Shown here one piece after another: positions 7,587-16,304 of a DNA stretch of 64,000 nucleotides. Source of the stretch: RGIG1828 sp045654685 (GTDB lineage: Bacteria > Bacillota > Clostridia > UMGS1810). The notes under the pieces are model-generated. The model saw only the letters and a list, made by a program, of their open reading frames with translations, was not told where the DNA came from and did not search any database. The stretch covers positions 1-64,000 of the forward strand of contig JAZONV010000034.1 in assembly GCA_045654685.1 (NCBI GenBank), read 5' to 3'. The position numbers and the translations under genes are program-made. Position 1 is the stretch's first letter; every line of letters begins with the position of its first letter.

Positions 7587-8267
7587 ATGTATAAATATGA
7601 AACGCATTTGCACACATATCCTGTAAGTAAATGCGGCAAAGCAAACGTTTATGAAAACATAGATTTTTATAAGCATAACGGATATGATGGTATTTTTATC
7701 ACAAACCATTTTTTAGATGGCAATATTAATATAGATTCAACATCTTCTTATGAAGAAAAAATTGAATTTTACTTTTCGGATTATGAAGAAGGGGTAAAAT
7801 ATGGGAAGTCCATAGGATTTAAAGTTTTCTCCGGAGTTGAACTGTCTTATAAAGGAACTGATTTTTTGGTATATGGTCTTACCAAGGAATGGTATTTAAA
7901 AAATCCGCAGATTATGAATATGAAAAAGAGTGAAGAACTTGAATATTTAATGGAGAGTGGTGCTTTGGTAATACAGGCACACCCGTATAGAGAGGCATCT
8001 TATATTAATCATATTCGATTGTTTCCAAGATGTGTGCATGGAGTAGAAGTAATCAATTCATCGAGAACAGATTTTGAAAATAATATGGCGAAAATTTATG
8101 CGAAGAATTATGGATTGTTAGAATTTGCAGGTTCGGATAATCATTGTGCAAGTGAACGTAAGTTTTTGGCAGGTATGTGTTCTGAAACTCCAATTTTGGA
8201 CGAACAAGACTTTGTTGAGCGTGTAAAAGACAGGGAAATGAGTGTTTTTAAACTGAATCTTAAATAA
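7587..8267 (+). CDS. PHP-domain metal-dependent phosphoesterase
   Basis: A 226-residue PHP protein. The first metal-binding motif H-x-H is in YETHLHTYP at residues ~4-12, followed by the internal ITNHF segment, VIQAHPYR and AGSDNHCA motifs that supply the other metal ligands. Stand-alone proteins of this group hydrolyse phosphate monoesters such as histidinol phosphate, 3',5'-nucleotide bisphosphates or short oligonucleotides; which applies here cannot be read from sequence. Start at ATG 7587, about 11 bases after GAAAGG; another ATG at 7578 is too close to that site. A truncated relative lies at 3223. Both sit next to the intergenic repeat. Confidence 0.8.
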   Translation: MYKYETHLHTYPVSKCGKANVYENIDFYKHNGYDGIFITNHFLDGNINIDSTSSYEEKIEFYFSDYEEGVKYGKSIGFKVFSGVELSYKGTDFLVYGLTKEWYLKNPQIMNMKKSEELEYLMESGALVIQAHPYREASYINHIRLFPRCVHGVEVINSSRTDFENNMAKIYAKNYGLLEFAGSDNHCASERKFLAGMCSETPILDEQDFVERVKDREMSVFKLNLK

Positions 8268-8477
8268 GATATACTCTATCAGAATATAAAAATTTTGTTC
8301 CTTATTTAATGCAAACTACTACTGAATAATATTGGCATCTTGATTATACAGTCTTTATATAATTGTGTTGAAAAGAGTGAAAAGAAAAGAGGAATTAAAA
8401 TGGCAGAATAATGTATTCAACGAGTATATAGAAGATAAAGCAATTTTTCAAGAAATATAGAAAGTTGGATGTAAATA
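8268..8477 (+). repeat. spacer with degenerate repeat copy G
   Basis: AAACTACTACTGAATAATATTGG (8314-8336 region) parallels the sequence in front of copies A and D, and GGCATCTTGATTATACAGTCTTTAT (from 8354) combines the repeat start with the hairpin half found after copy B. A four-codon ATG GCA GAA TAA at 8400 follows. The rest is AT-rich and I see no gene before sbcD. Confidence 0.5.
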
Positions 8478-9617
8478 ATGAAATTTATACATTTATCAGA
8501 TCTTCATATCGGAAAAAGAGTGAACGAATACTCAATGCTTGAAGATCAGGAATATATATTAAATAAAATAATAAACATCATAGATGAGCAAAATCCTGAC
8601 GGCGTGATTATAGCAGGAGATGTGTATGATAAATCAGTTCCTTCTGCTGATGCTGTGGCACTTTTTGATGACTTTTTAGTGAGTTTATCAAAGAGAAATC
8701 TCCATGTTTTTGTAATTAGCGGTAATCATGATTCCCCTGAACGAATTGCATTTGGCGGCAGACTTATGGAAGCGAGCAAAATATATATGTCACCTGTGTA
8801 TGATGGGGAGTTAAGCCCTGTAACATTGGAAGATAAATATGGCAAAATCAACATATGGATGCTTCCGTTTGTAAAACCGGTTCATATCCGTAAATTCAAC
8901 GAAGATGTAGAAATCAATTCATATACAGATGCCATGCGTGTTGCCATCGACAATCTTAATATAGATTCAAGCGAGCGTAATGTGATGATTACACATCAGT
9001 TTGTAACAGGTGCAGACAGAACAGAATCAGAAGAAATTTCTGTTGGTGGAACCGACAACGTTGATGTGTCTGTTTTTGAGGCATTTGATTATACTGCCCT
9101 TGGTCATATTCACAGACCGCAGAACTGCAAATCTGAAAAGGTGAGATATTCGGGCACACCGCTTAAATACTCCTTCTCGGAATCAAAAGATAATAAGAGT
9201 GTTACAGTAGTAGAGATAAAAGAAAAAGGTGTAATAGTTGTTGACACTATACCGCTGAAACCTATGCGTGATATGGTTGAGATAAAAGGTAAATATGATG
9301 AAATTATGCTTCGTGATTTCTATAAAGCTACAAGTTATCAGGAAGACTATGTTCATATCACACTTACAGACGAGGATGATATTCCCGATGCAATAGGAAA
9401 GCTTCGAACTGTTTATCGTAATCTTATGAAACTTGATTATGATAATCTTCGCACAAGAAATATGAATTCTATTGACGGTGCTGAAAATATTGAAAGAAAA
9501 TCGCCCTATGAACATTTTTCGGAGTTTTATGAAAAACAGAACAATCAGCCCATGAGTGATACTCAAAGTGAGTTTATACAAAAACTGATTGAAGAAATAT
9601 GGGAGGGAGAAATATGA
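8478..9617 (+). CDS. sbcD: exonuclease SbcCD subunit D (nuclease)
   Basis: A 379-residue calcineurin-like phosphoesterase, the bacterial Mre11 homologue. The metal-binding motifs are all present in order: DLHIGKR at residue 8, GDVYDKSVP near 55, GNHDSPER near 80, and GHIHRPQ near 210. With SbcC it forms an ATP-dependent complex that opens DNA ends and cleaves hairpins at stalled or palindrome-bearing replication forks. That role is of interest because hairpin-rich inserts lie upstream. Start at ATG 8478 with a weak GGA site. It overlaps sbcC by four bases (ATGA), so the two are translationally coupled. Confidence 0.95.
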   Translation: MKFIHLSDLHIGKRVNEYSMLEDQEYILNKIINIIDEQNPDGVIIAGDVYDKSVPSADAVALFDDFLVSLSKRNLHVFVISGNHDSPERIAFGGRLMEASKIYMSPVYDGELSPVTLEDKYGKINIWMLPFVKPVHIRKFNEDVEINSYTDAMRVAIDNLNIDSSERNVMITHQFVTGADRTESEEISVGGTDNVDVSVFEAFDYTALGHIHRPQNCKSEKVRYSGTPLKYSFSESKDNKSVTVVEIKEKGVIVVDTIPLKPMRDMVEIKGKYDEIMLRDFYKATSYQEDYVHITLTDEDDIPDAIGKLRTVYRNLMKLDYDNLRTRNMNSIDGAENIERKSPYEHFSEFYEKQNNQPMSDTQSEFIQKLIEEIWEGEI

Positions 9618-12379
9618 GACCGAATAAACTTATAATGTCTGCTTTTGGACCGTATGCCGGGAAAGTAGAAGTTGAACTGGATAAACTTGGTCATAATGGT
9701 CTTTATCTCATAACCGGTGATACCGGTGCAGGGAAAACCACCATATTCGATGCAATTACATATGCTCTTTTTGGAGAAGCAAGTGGTCAAACAAGAGAAA
9801 CTTCAATGTTTCGTTCAAAATATGCAGAACCTGAAACTCCTACCGAAGTGGAATTGTACTTTACTTGCAAAAGCAAGGAATATTATATAAAAAGAAACCC
9901 CGAATATAATCGTCCCAAATCAAGAGGAGAAGGATTAACATCAGAAAAAGCAAATGCGGAAATACATTTTCCTGACGGAAGAGTTATTACCAAAATGAAG
10001 GAAGTTAATAACGCCGTTGTTGAAATTATAGGCATCGACAGAAATCAGTTTACGCAGATTGCCATGATTGCACAGGGGGATTTTCTAAAATTGCTCTTGG
10101 CTTCTACAGACGAGCGAAAGAAAATATTTCAAAAGCTTTTTAAAACACAAAGCTACTATGTTCTTCAGGAAAAACTGAAATCAGAATCAGGAAAGCTCGG
10201 TCACGAATATGATGCTATCAAAAGCAGTATTGAACAATACATAAAAGGAATTGTGTGTGATGAAGAAAATACTTGCTTTACTGAAGTTTGTAATGCCAAA
10301 AACGGTGACTTAACTACCGAAGAAATTGTAGAACTTTTGGAAAGGCTTATAGAAAATGACGAGAATGTCGGGAGAATGATTGCAGAAGAAAAGGAAAAAC
10401 TGCAAAAGAAACTGGATGAAATAAAAGTCCGTATTACAAAGGCGGAGGATATCCTTTCGGCAAAAACAGACCTTGAGAAAAATGAATCTGATTATGAATC
10501 AGAAACAGAAAAAGAAACTGACTTAAGCGAAAAACTCAAATTTCAGGAAGAAAAACTTCCAAAGGCCAAAGAGTTTACAGAAAAAGCTGCACAAATAAAA
10601 GCACTTTTGCCGGACTATGATGAGCTTTCCGAAAAGCAAAGCACTTTCAATAAAAACAAAACATTTATTGATAACAGTTTTGAAAACATATCAAAGACCG
10701 AAGCAAAAATCAAATCCCTGACGGACGAAATATCTGCACTTACACAAGAGAGTAAATCCCTTGAAAAAATCGGTGAAGAAAAGCTCAAACTCGAAATCGA
10801 GAAGAAAAAGCAAACAGAAGAAAAAGACAAAGCAGAAAAGCTTGATAAAGATATTGACGATATTTTTGAAACTGACAAAAAGGCTCAAAACGCAATAAGA
10901 TTTTATTCTGAAAAAAGTGACTATGCAAAAGAATTGGATGCTGAACTAAAAGAAAAAACAAGAATTTATCTTGAAGCACAGGCAGGTATTTTAGCTGAAA
11001 CTTTAGAAACTAATAAACCTTGTCCGGTATGCGGTTCAACCTTGCATCCCAAATTAGCAACAAAGCCCGTTGATGTACCTGACAAAGAAGAACTTGACAA
11101 TCTTCAGGATAGGTCAAACAGCGCCAATGAAGCTGCAAATAATGCCAGAACAGAAGCCGGTAAGCTAAAATGGGCGTCGGATGAAAAGAAAGAAAGTGTA
11201 AAAAAAGACATTGCTTCACTTTTGGGTGATGTAGCATTTGATGATGCAAAGTCCGCTATTTCCGTGAGAGTGTCAGAAATAGAATCTCGCATAGCTGTGC
11301 TTAATGCAATGGGAAAAGATATTCAAGATAAATTTGAACGTAAAGAAGAAATAGATGAGCTTTTGCCTGAAAAGACTTCTGCTCTTGAACAAGAAAAAGA
11401 GAAATCAGCTCGAATCAAAGATGAAGTCAAAGCAAAAACAATTGAAAATGAAACATTAGAAAAACGCGTTGCAGAATTAAAGACAAAACTCACCTACGAA
11501 ACAAAGGTTGAGGCAAGAAACCAAATAGAAATCTTGGACAAAGAAGCTGAAAACATCCAAAAAGCGTATGATGAGGCTCTGAAGGCGGTAAATGAAAACA
11601 AAGAAAAGCTTGCTTCTCTGAAATCCGCCAAAGAGGAAATCCTAAAGCGTATAGGCAGCGGTATCAATATTGACCTTGAAAAAGAGAAAGAAAACAAGAA
11701 GATACTTGAAGAAAAACATGCACAATTGGATGCAAAATCCAAAACTGTACATAGTCGCATAACATCAAATAACTTCTCTCTCCACAATATTTTGAAAAAA
11801 CTTGATGAAATTAAGGCTGTTGAAGAAAAGTGGACATGGATGAAAGCACTTTCCAATACGGCAAACGGCAATTTGAGCGGAAAAGAAAAGGTTATGCTTG
11901 AAACCTATATTCAGATGACATATTTTGACAGAATCATAAACCGAGCAAATACGAGATTTATGGTTATGTCAGGCGGGCAATATGAATTGAAGCGAAGGAA
12001 AGAAGCCGAAAATAACCGCAGTCAAAGTGGTCTTGAACTTGACGTGATTGACCATTATAACGGAACAGAAAGAAGTGTAAAAACACTCTCCGGAGGCGAA
12101 TCTTTCAAAGCATCGCTTTCTCTTGCTCTTGGGCTTTCGGACGAAATCCAGTCATCTGCAGGAGGTATCAGACTTGATACAATGTTTGTGGACGAGGGGT
12201 TTGGTTCTCTTGATGACGAATCGTTGGCACAGGCTATTAAGGCTCTTTCGTCGCTTGCTGAAGGCAATAGACTTGTCGGCATCATATCTCATGTGAACGA
12301 ACTCAAAGATAAAATTGATAAACAAATAGTTGTTAAGAAAGATAAAACCGGTGGCAGCAACGTTACAATTATTTCGTAA
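9614..12379 (+). CDS. sbcC: exonuclease SbcCD subunit C (SMC-like ATPase)
   Basis: A 921-residue Rad50-like ATPase. N-terminal Walker A (GDTGAGKTT) lies at residues ~35-43, long Lys/Glu-rich coiled coils flank the zinc hook CPVCGSTLHP at 470-479, and the C-terminal half has the signature LSGGESFKASLSLALG and Walker B FVDEGFGSLD. ATP binding closes the head over SbcD, and the coiled-coil arms tether or test DNA. The start is ATG 9614, which overlaps the sbcD stop as ATGA, preceded by GGGAGGGA; an earlier in-frame ATG at 9599 lacks a site. Length is slightly below that of E. coli SbcC (~1048), normal for Clostridia. Confidence 0.95.
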   Translation: MRPNKLIMSAFGPYAGKVEVELDKLGHNGLYLITGDTGAGKTTIFDAITYALFGEASGQTRETSMFRSKYAEPETPTEVELYFTCKSKEYYIKRNPEYNRPKSRGEGLTSEKANAEIHFPDGRVITKMKEVNNAVVEIIGIDRNQFTQIAMIAQGDFLKLLLASTDERKKIFQKLFKTQSYYVLQEKLKSESGKLGHEYDAIKSSIEQYIKGIVCDEENTCFTEVCNAKNGDLTTEEIVELLERLIENDENVGRMIAEEKEKLQKKLDEIKVRITKAEDILSAKTDLEKNESDYESETEKETDLSEKLKFQEEKLPKAKEFTEKAAQIKALLPDYDELSEKQSTFNKNKTFIDNSFENISKTEAKIKSLTDEISALTQESKSLEKIGEEKLKLEIEKKKQTEEKDKAEKLDKDIDDIFETDKKAQNAIRFYSEKSDYAKELDAELKEKTRIYLEAQAGILAETLETNKPCPVCGSTLHPKLATKPVDVPDKEELDNLQDRSNSANEAANNARTEAGKLKWASDEKKESVKKDIASLLGDVAFDDAKSAISVRVSEIESRIAVLNAMGKDIQDKFERKEEIDELLPEKTSALEQEKEKSARIKDEVKAKTIENETLEKRVAELKTKLTYETKVEARNQIEILDKEAENIQKAYDEALKAVNENKEKLASLKSAKEEILKRIGSGINIDLEKEKENKKILEEKHAQLDAKSKTVHSRITSNNFSLHNILKKLDEIKAVEEKWTWMKALSNTANGNLSGKEKVMLETYIQMTYFDRIINRANTRFMVMSGGQYELKRRKEAENNRSQSGLELDVIDHYNGTERSVKTLSGGESFKASLSLALGLSDEIQSSAGGIRLDTMFVDEGFGSLDDESLAQAIKALSSLAEGNRLVGIISHVNELKDKIDKQIVVKKDKTGGSNVTIIS

Positions 12380-12610
12380 CTATCCGTTTTGTAGAATACG
12401 CGAAACTTTTTACGAAGGTTATACGTATGAATGATAAAACGCAGATGATTTGCCGATAAAAACATCTTCATATCGAGCATGAAAATCTGATATTATTGGA
12501 ACTTCGGTGAAAATAGTAAGTTCTGATATTCACAGCTCACCTGTTTTGACACAATTTGTCACTAAAATAATTTTAGCTAATATTATTAATTTATAAAGGG
12601 AGAAAATTCT

Positions 12611-13510
12611 ATGAATAACAACATAAAATCAAAATGGATGGAAGCCATCGGAACACCTGCTTATGAAATTCCTCATGAGCCAATAGAGTTAGTTAAGAAA
12701 TATGAATATGAAGACTTCGATCTTGAGGTATATGTCCAGAGAAATGACCCCAAATCTTTTCAAAGGGTTATGATTGCATTTCCCAAAAATCTTACATCTG
12801 CTCTTCCTGCCATTGCCATCCCTTTCTATCACCCCGAGGCAATGCTGGGATTCGACCCTGTGACAGATGAACCTTTAGAAAATTTCAGCGACATAACAAT
12901 GATGACGGACCTTGTAAAAAAAGGATATATAACCGCAACCGCAGATGCCTATTACATTACATACACAAGAAACATCTATGGTAAAGGCGACTTTGAGCGG
13001 TGGGGTGAAGCAGGAAAATATTTAAGACTTGACAATCCTGAATGGTCTGGCATAGGAAAACTTGTTTCTGACACAACTCTTCTGATTGATGCTCTCGATT
13101 CTGACCCGAGAGTTGATTCATCACGCATGGGAATTATAGGCCATTCTCTGGGTGGAAAAATGGCTTTCTATACCGGATGTCTCGACGAAAGGATAAAAGT
13201 TATTGCCGCAAGTGATTTTGGCATACGCTGGGATCAGTCAAACTGGGATGATATATGGTACTGGTATGACAAACTGGAGGAGCTGAAAGAAAATAATATG
13301 GATCACTCCCAGCTTCTCTCAATTTCATCAAAACCATTTTGCCTCATTGCAGGTCAGTATGATGATGACAGAAGTTTTGACATGATGAAAAAAGCCTGTG
13401 GATATGAACCAAATGATGAAAAACTTATGTTTATAAATCATGCTACAGGTCACAGACCACCTCAATGGGCTCTTAAAGAATCATATGATTTTCTTGAAAA
13501 ATGGCTGTAA
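12611..13510 (+). CDS. alpha/beta hydrolase (dienelactone hydrolase / acetyl-xylan esterase type)
   Basis: A 299-residue soluble hydrolase with no signal peptide. The nucleophile elbow is GHSLGGKM at ~175, the acid is in the AGQYDDDRS segment at ~255, and the base in INHATGHRPP at ~280. A long N-terminal region with Trp/Tyr-rich strands precedes the core, as in family-7-type carbohydrate esterases and related peptidase S9-like hydrolases. Substrate uncertain; deacylation of a plant-derived oligosaccharide or phenolic ester would fit the organism. Ribosome site AAAGGGAG, 8 bases before the ATG. The glycerol-1-phosphate dehydrogenase follows after 30 bases and is likely in the same transcript. 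Confidence 0.72.
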   Translation: MNNNIKSKWMEAIGTPAYEIPHEPIELVKKYEYEDFDLEVYVQRNDPKSFQRVMIAFPKNLTSALPAIAIPFYHPEAMLGFDPVTDEPLENFSDITMMTDLVKKGYITATADAYYITYTRNIYGKGDFERWGEAGKYLRLDNPEWSGIGKLVSDTTLLIDALDSDPRVDSSRMGIIGHSLGGKMAFYTGCLDERIKVIAASDFGIRWDQSNWDDIWYWYDKLEELKENNMDHSQLLSISSKPFCLIAGQYDDDRSFDMMKKACGYEPNDEKLMFINHATGHRPPQWALKESYDFLEKWL

Positions 13511-13540
13511 GAAACAAAAATCAAAAACGGGGTTTTAACA

Positions 13541-14809
13541 ATGAATATTTTGAAAATAATTAACGAATTTAAAAAAGAATGTTCCTGCGGAAGAAAACAT
13601 GAAACGGCTGTTAGAGATGTTTTAATAGAGTACGGAGCCGTTAAAAGAGTCGGCGAAATATTAAAGAAAAACAACTTTAGCCAAAACATTCTTCTTGTTG
13701 CAGATAAAAATACTCTGAAAGCATCGGACCCGATAGAGGAAAGTCTCAGGTCATTTAATGTAGAACATAAAATTTATGATAATCTTCGTGTGTCCACCAT
13801 GAACGAAGTGGAAGAGATAGAAAATCTCATAGGCGGACGAGATATTTCGGTATTATCTGTGGGAACCGGTTCCATTAATGACACATGCCGTCTTGCCTGT
13901 GCAAGACAAGAGAAAAAACTTTGCATTTTTGCAACAGCACCATCCATGGATGGATTTGCTTCATATAGTGCTCCAATTGTTAAGGATGGTTTCAAATCTT
14001 CCTACCCCGCAAAAAGTCCCGAAGTTATTATTGCAGACACCAAAATTCTTGCATCTTCTCCAAATGAATTGAAATCCGCCGGGTTCGGTGACATGATAGC
14101 AAAATATGTAGGACTGGCAGATTGGCAGATTTCAACACTTCTCACCGGTGAATATTATTGTGAGAAAATTGCAGATCTTACCCGTGGTGCGGTGGATGAA
14201 TTGATGGGAATGGCAGACCGAGTTTGTGTTGAAGACGAACATACGGCAGGGAAAATTTTTGAATCCCTTCTGAAGACGGGAATCGGCATGAGCTTTGCAC
14301 AAAACTCACGTCCGGCAAGCGGAAGCGAGCATATCATTGCTCACCTCATGGAATGTGTGGAACTTCGTGACAACATTATTCCAAACTTTCATGGAGATGA
14401 TGTTGGTGTATGTACACTTGAAATGTTGAAGCTCTACAATCACCTTGCAAAGTATGAGGAGATAGAAACGGCAAATGAAAAGGTTGACTGGGATGATGTG
14501 TATTCTTTCTATGGTGAAATGGCAGATGAAGTAAGAAAGCTCAACAGTCCCGATAACGTAATTGACCATGTTGACAAAGAAGACCTTAAAAACAAATGGG
14601 GAAAAATTACGGAAATCATAAAAAGTGTTCCGGACTATGAAGAGTGCAAAAGAGCAATGGAAAGGGCAGGATGCAAAATAACTGTTGAAGATATTGGAAA
14701 AAGTCAGACACTTTTTGATAATTGCGTAAAGTATTCTCCATATATGAGAAAACGTCTCACTCTTTTAAGATGCATAGATACGATAAAGATTGTTAACGAA
14801 AAATCTTAA
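13541..14809 (+). CDS. egsA: sn-glycerol-1-phosphate dehydrogenase (EgsA/AraM family)
   Basis: A 422-residue iron-alcohol-dehydrogenase-fold protein. Family features are the nucleotide-binding GTGSINDTCR near residue 108, ATAPSMDGFASYSAPI near 130, GFGDMIAK near 190 with the metal-binding Asp, and a histidine in ASGSEHIIAHLME near 265. These enzymes reduce dihydroxyacetone phosphate to sn-glycerol-1-phosphate, the archaeal-type glycerol stereochemistry; in Bacillus AraM feeds a heptaprenylglyceryl phosphate. No prenyltransferase (PcrB-like) is nearby. An MFS transporter follows on the same strand beyond a terminator. Family assignment is firm, physiological product inferred. Confidence 0.85.
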   Translation: MNILKIINEFKKECSCGRKHETAVRDVLIEYGAVKRVGEILKKNNFSQNILLVADKNTLKASDPIEESLRSFNVEHKIYDNLRVSTMNEVEEIENLIGGRDISVLSVGTGSINDTCRLACARQEKKLCIFATAPSMDGFASYSAPIVKDGFKSSYPAKSPEVIIADTKILASSPNELKSAGFGDMIAKYVGLADWQISTLLTGEYYCEKIADLTRGAVDELMGMADRVCVEDEHTAGKIFESLLKTGIGMSFAQNSRPASGSEHIIAHLMECVELRDNIIPNFHGDDVGVCTLEMLKLYNHLAKYEEIETANEKVDWDDVYSFYGEMADEVRKLNSPDNVIDHVDKEDLKNKWGKITEIIKSVPDYEECKRAMERAGCKITVEDIGKSQTLFDNCVKYSPYMRKRLTLLRCIDTIKIVNEKS

Positions 14810-14858
14810 AATGGAATATAAAAATCAGATACAAAAAAATTACTTTCAACAAGAAAAG

Positions 14859-14893
14859 GCTCTCTGCATATGACCCGGTCAGAGAGCTTTTTT
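14859..14893 (+). terminator. rho-independent terminator after egsA
   Basis: GCTCTCTG pairs with CAGAGAGC around a 13-base loop, followed by six T. It lies ~50 bases beyond the egsA stop; the run of A before the stem would also let it act in the other direction. Confidence 0.8.
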
Positions 14894-15010
14894 CTTTGTT
14901 TGCGGTTGTTTTAATGATAATAGTGGAATTTTTAAATATAATACGGACTTTTTCACATTGACTTTGTGCTTCACAGAATATAACGGAATTAAAGACTGGA
15001 GTGCTGGTAT

Positions 15011-16252
15011 ATGACAAAATATCTGGAAGATAAGAAAACAAGTTTTATACTGATAATGGTGTGTTTTATAACCTATACAATTATCGGTCTCACAAGAAGT
15101 TCCTACAGCGCAGCTATTGCAGGTATCGTAAATGAAGGATATTTCAGCAAAAGCAGTGCAGGGATAATTGCCGCAAGTTTTAATATAACATACAGTATTT
15201 CGCAGATTATCGGAAGTTACTATGTTGACAGAATCTCACCTTTCAAAATAATTTTTTTGGGTGCTGTTGTCACCGTATTTGCAAATATTGTAATGTCCAT
15301 AAATCCTACCTACTGGGTAATTTTCATTGCACGCGGAATATGTGGTGTTGCTCAGTTTGGCATATGGCCTGCGCTTTTAAGAATTTTGTCTGAATATGTA
15401 AATAAAGACCACAGAAATGTGTGGAGATATGTGTTGCCTTTGGGAATAACTCTCGGTTCTGTTCTGAGTTATCTTGGTGCGGCCCTCATTCCCGACTGGA
15501 GAGGACTTTTTACTCTTTCATACATAGCAATGGCAATTTCAATCATCATATTTGCGTTTACGGTAAAATATGCACTGAAAAGGGCAGTTGCAAAAGATGT
15601 GGAAATAAAGGTTTCTTCTTCAGATGTAAAACAAAAATGCGAGAGTGTGGGAGCATTCAGACTTATGGCAACAAGCGGTGCACTTCTCATTGTTATACCG
15701 GCGTTTATAAAAAGCTTTATAGGCAACGGAATCAGCAGTTGGATGCCCACAATGATAATGGAAAGCTACAATGTGTCACCGGCATTTTCAAGTGTTATGA
15801 CAACCATATCAACATGCGCAAATCTCGGTGCAATAGTTTGGGTAATTATTCTTTATCCGAGGGTATTCAAATTGCAGACAACTGCATCGGGAATGATGTT
15901 TTTGTTTTCGGTTCCCTTTATTGTTGCATCGTCATTGTTTATCGGAAAAATATCCATGATATGGATAGTGATATTCATAACGATTGTAAACACTTTCAAA
16001 GGCTCGATTCATCAGTTCTATACTGTGGAGATACCGAAGGAGTATACAAAATTCAATAAAGCGGGTATGATAGCAGGACTTTTAAATGCTGCCCAGACCA
16101 TAGCCGGAACCATATCAAGCTGGCTATGGGGATATATGGCAGAGTCCTATAGTTGGAATGTTATAATTTCAACATGGACAGTTCTTGCACTTGTTGCGGC
16201 ACTTTGCTCTTTTGCCGCAACGCCTCTTTGGAAAAAATTTATAAAGTCATAA
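15011..16252 (+). CDS. MFS transporter, organophosphate/sugar-phosphate-like
   Basis: A 413-residue, 12-helix major facilitator protein. The N-terminal half has the MFS motif region YYVDRISPFK between helices 2 and 3 and RGICGVAQFGIWPALLRI in helix 4, resembling the GlpT/UhpT (OPA) subfamily and related hexuronate porters. The substrate cannot be deduced; the adjacent glycerol-1-phosphate dehydrogenase makes a phosphorylated polyol a possibility, but a terminator separates them. Ribosome site GGAG, 9 bases before the ATG. The serine recombinase begins only 52 bases downstream, on the same strand, behind a large hairpin. Confidence 0.82.
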   Translation: MTKYLEDKKTSFILIMVCFITYTIIGLTRSSYSAAIAGIVNEGYFSKSSAGIIAASFNITYSISQIIGSYYVDRISPFKIIFLGAVVTVFANIVMSINPTYWVIFIARGICGVAQFGIWPALLRILSEYVNKDHRNVWRYVLPLGITLGSVLSYLGAALIPDWRGLFTLSYIAMAISIIIFAFTVKYALKRAVAKDVEIKVSSSDVKQKCESVGAFRLMATSGALLIVIPAFIKSFIGNGISSWMPTMIMESYNVSPAFSSVMTTISTCANLGAIVWVIILYPRVFKLQTTASGMMFLFSVPFIVASSLFIGKISMIWIVIFITIVNTFKGSIHQFYTVEIPKEYTKFNKAGMIAGLLNAAQTIAGTISSWLWGYMAESYSWNVIISTWTVLALVAALCSFAATPLWKKFIKS

Positions 16253-16260
16253 AATTTTAT

Positions 16261-16299
16261 AACCTCCATATATATTAACCGATAATATATATGGAGGTT
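16261..16299 (+). promoter_or_regulatory. 17-bp perfect hairpin burying the recombinase ribosome site
   Basis: AACCTCCATATATATTA (16261-16277) is the exact reverse complement of TAATATATATGGAGGTT (16283-16299), with a 5-base loop. The only Shine-Dalgarno (GGAGG, 16293-16297) of the recombinase gene is inside the stem, 7 bases from its ATG. The RNA fold would hide the ribosome site; as DNA the palindrome could be an operator or a recombinase binding site. Confidence 0.8.
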
Positions 16300-16304
16300 T
16301 TATA

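Noticed and set aside
1140..8360. Integron attC sites
   Set aside because: The junction repeats are cassette-like, but I could not find paired core sites of the RYYYAAC / GTTRRRY type in the right layout, and no integrase is in the window. I report them as a repeat family only.
9183..9581. Minus-strand ORF antisense to sbcD
   Set aside because: Low-complexity Ile/Phe/Tyr-rich translation typical of the reverse strand of an AT-rich gene.
15421..16059. 212-codon plus-strand ORF inside the MFS gene
   Set aside because: It lies in another frame of a convincing 12-helix transporter and has odd, Cys/His-rich composition without a ribosome site.
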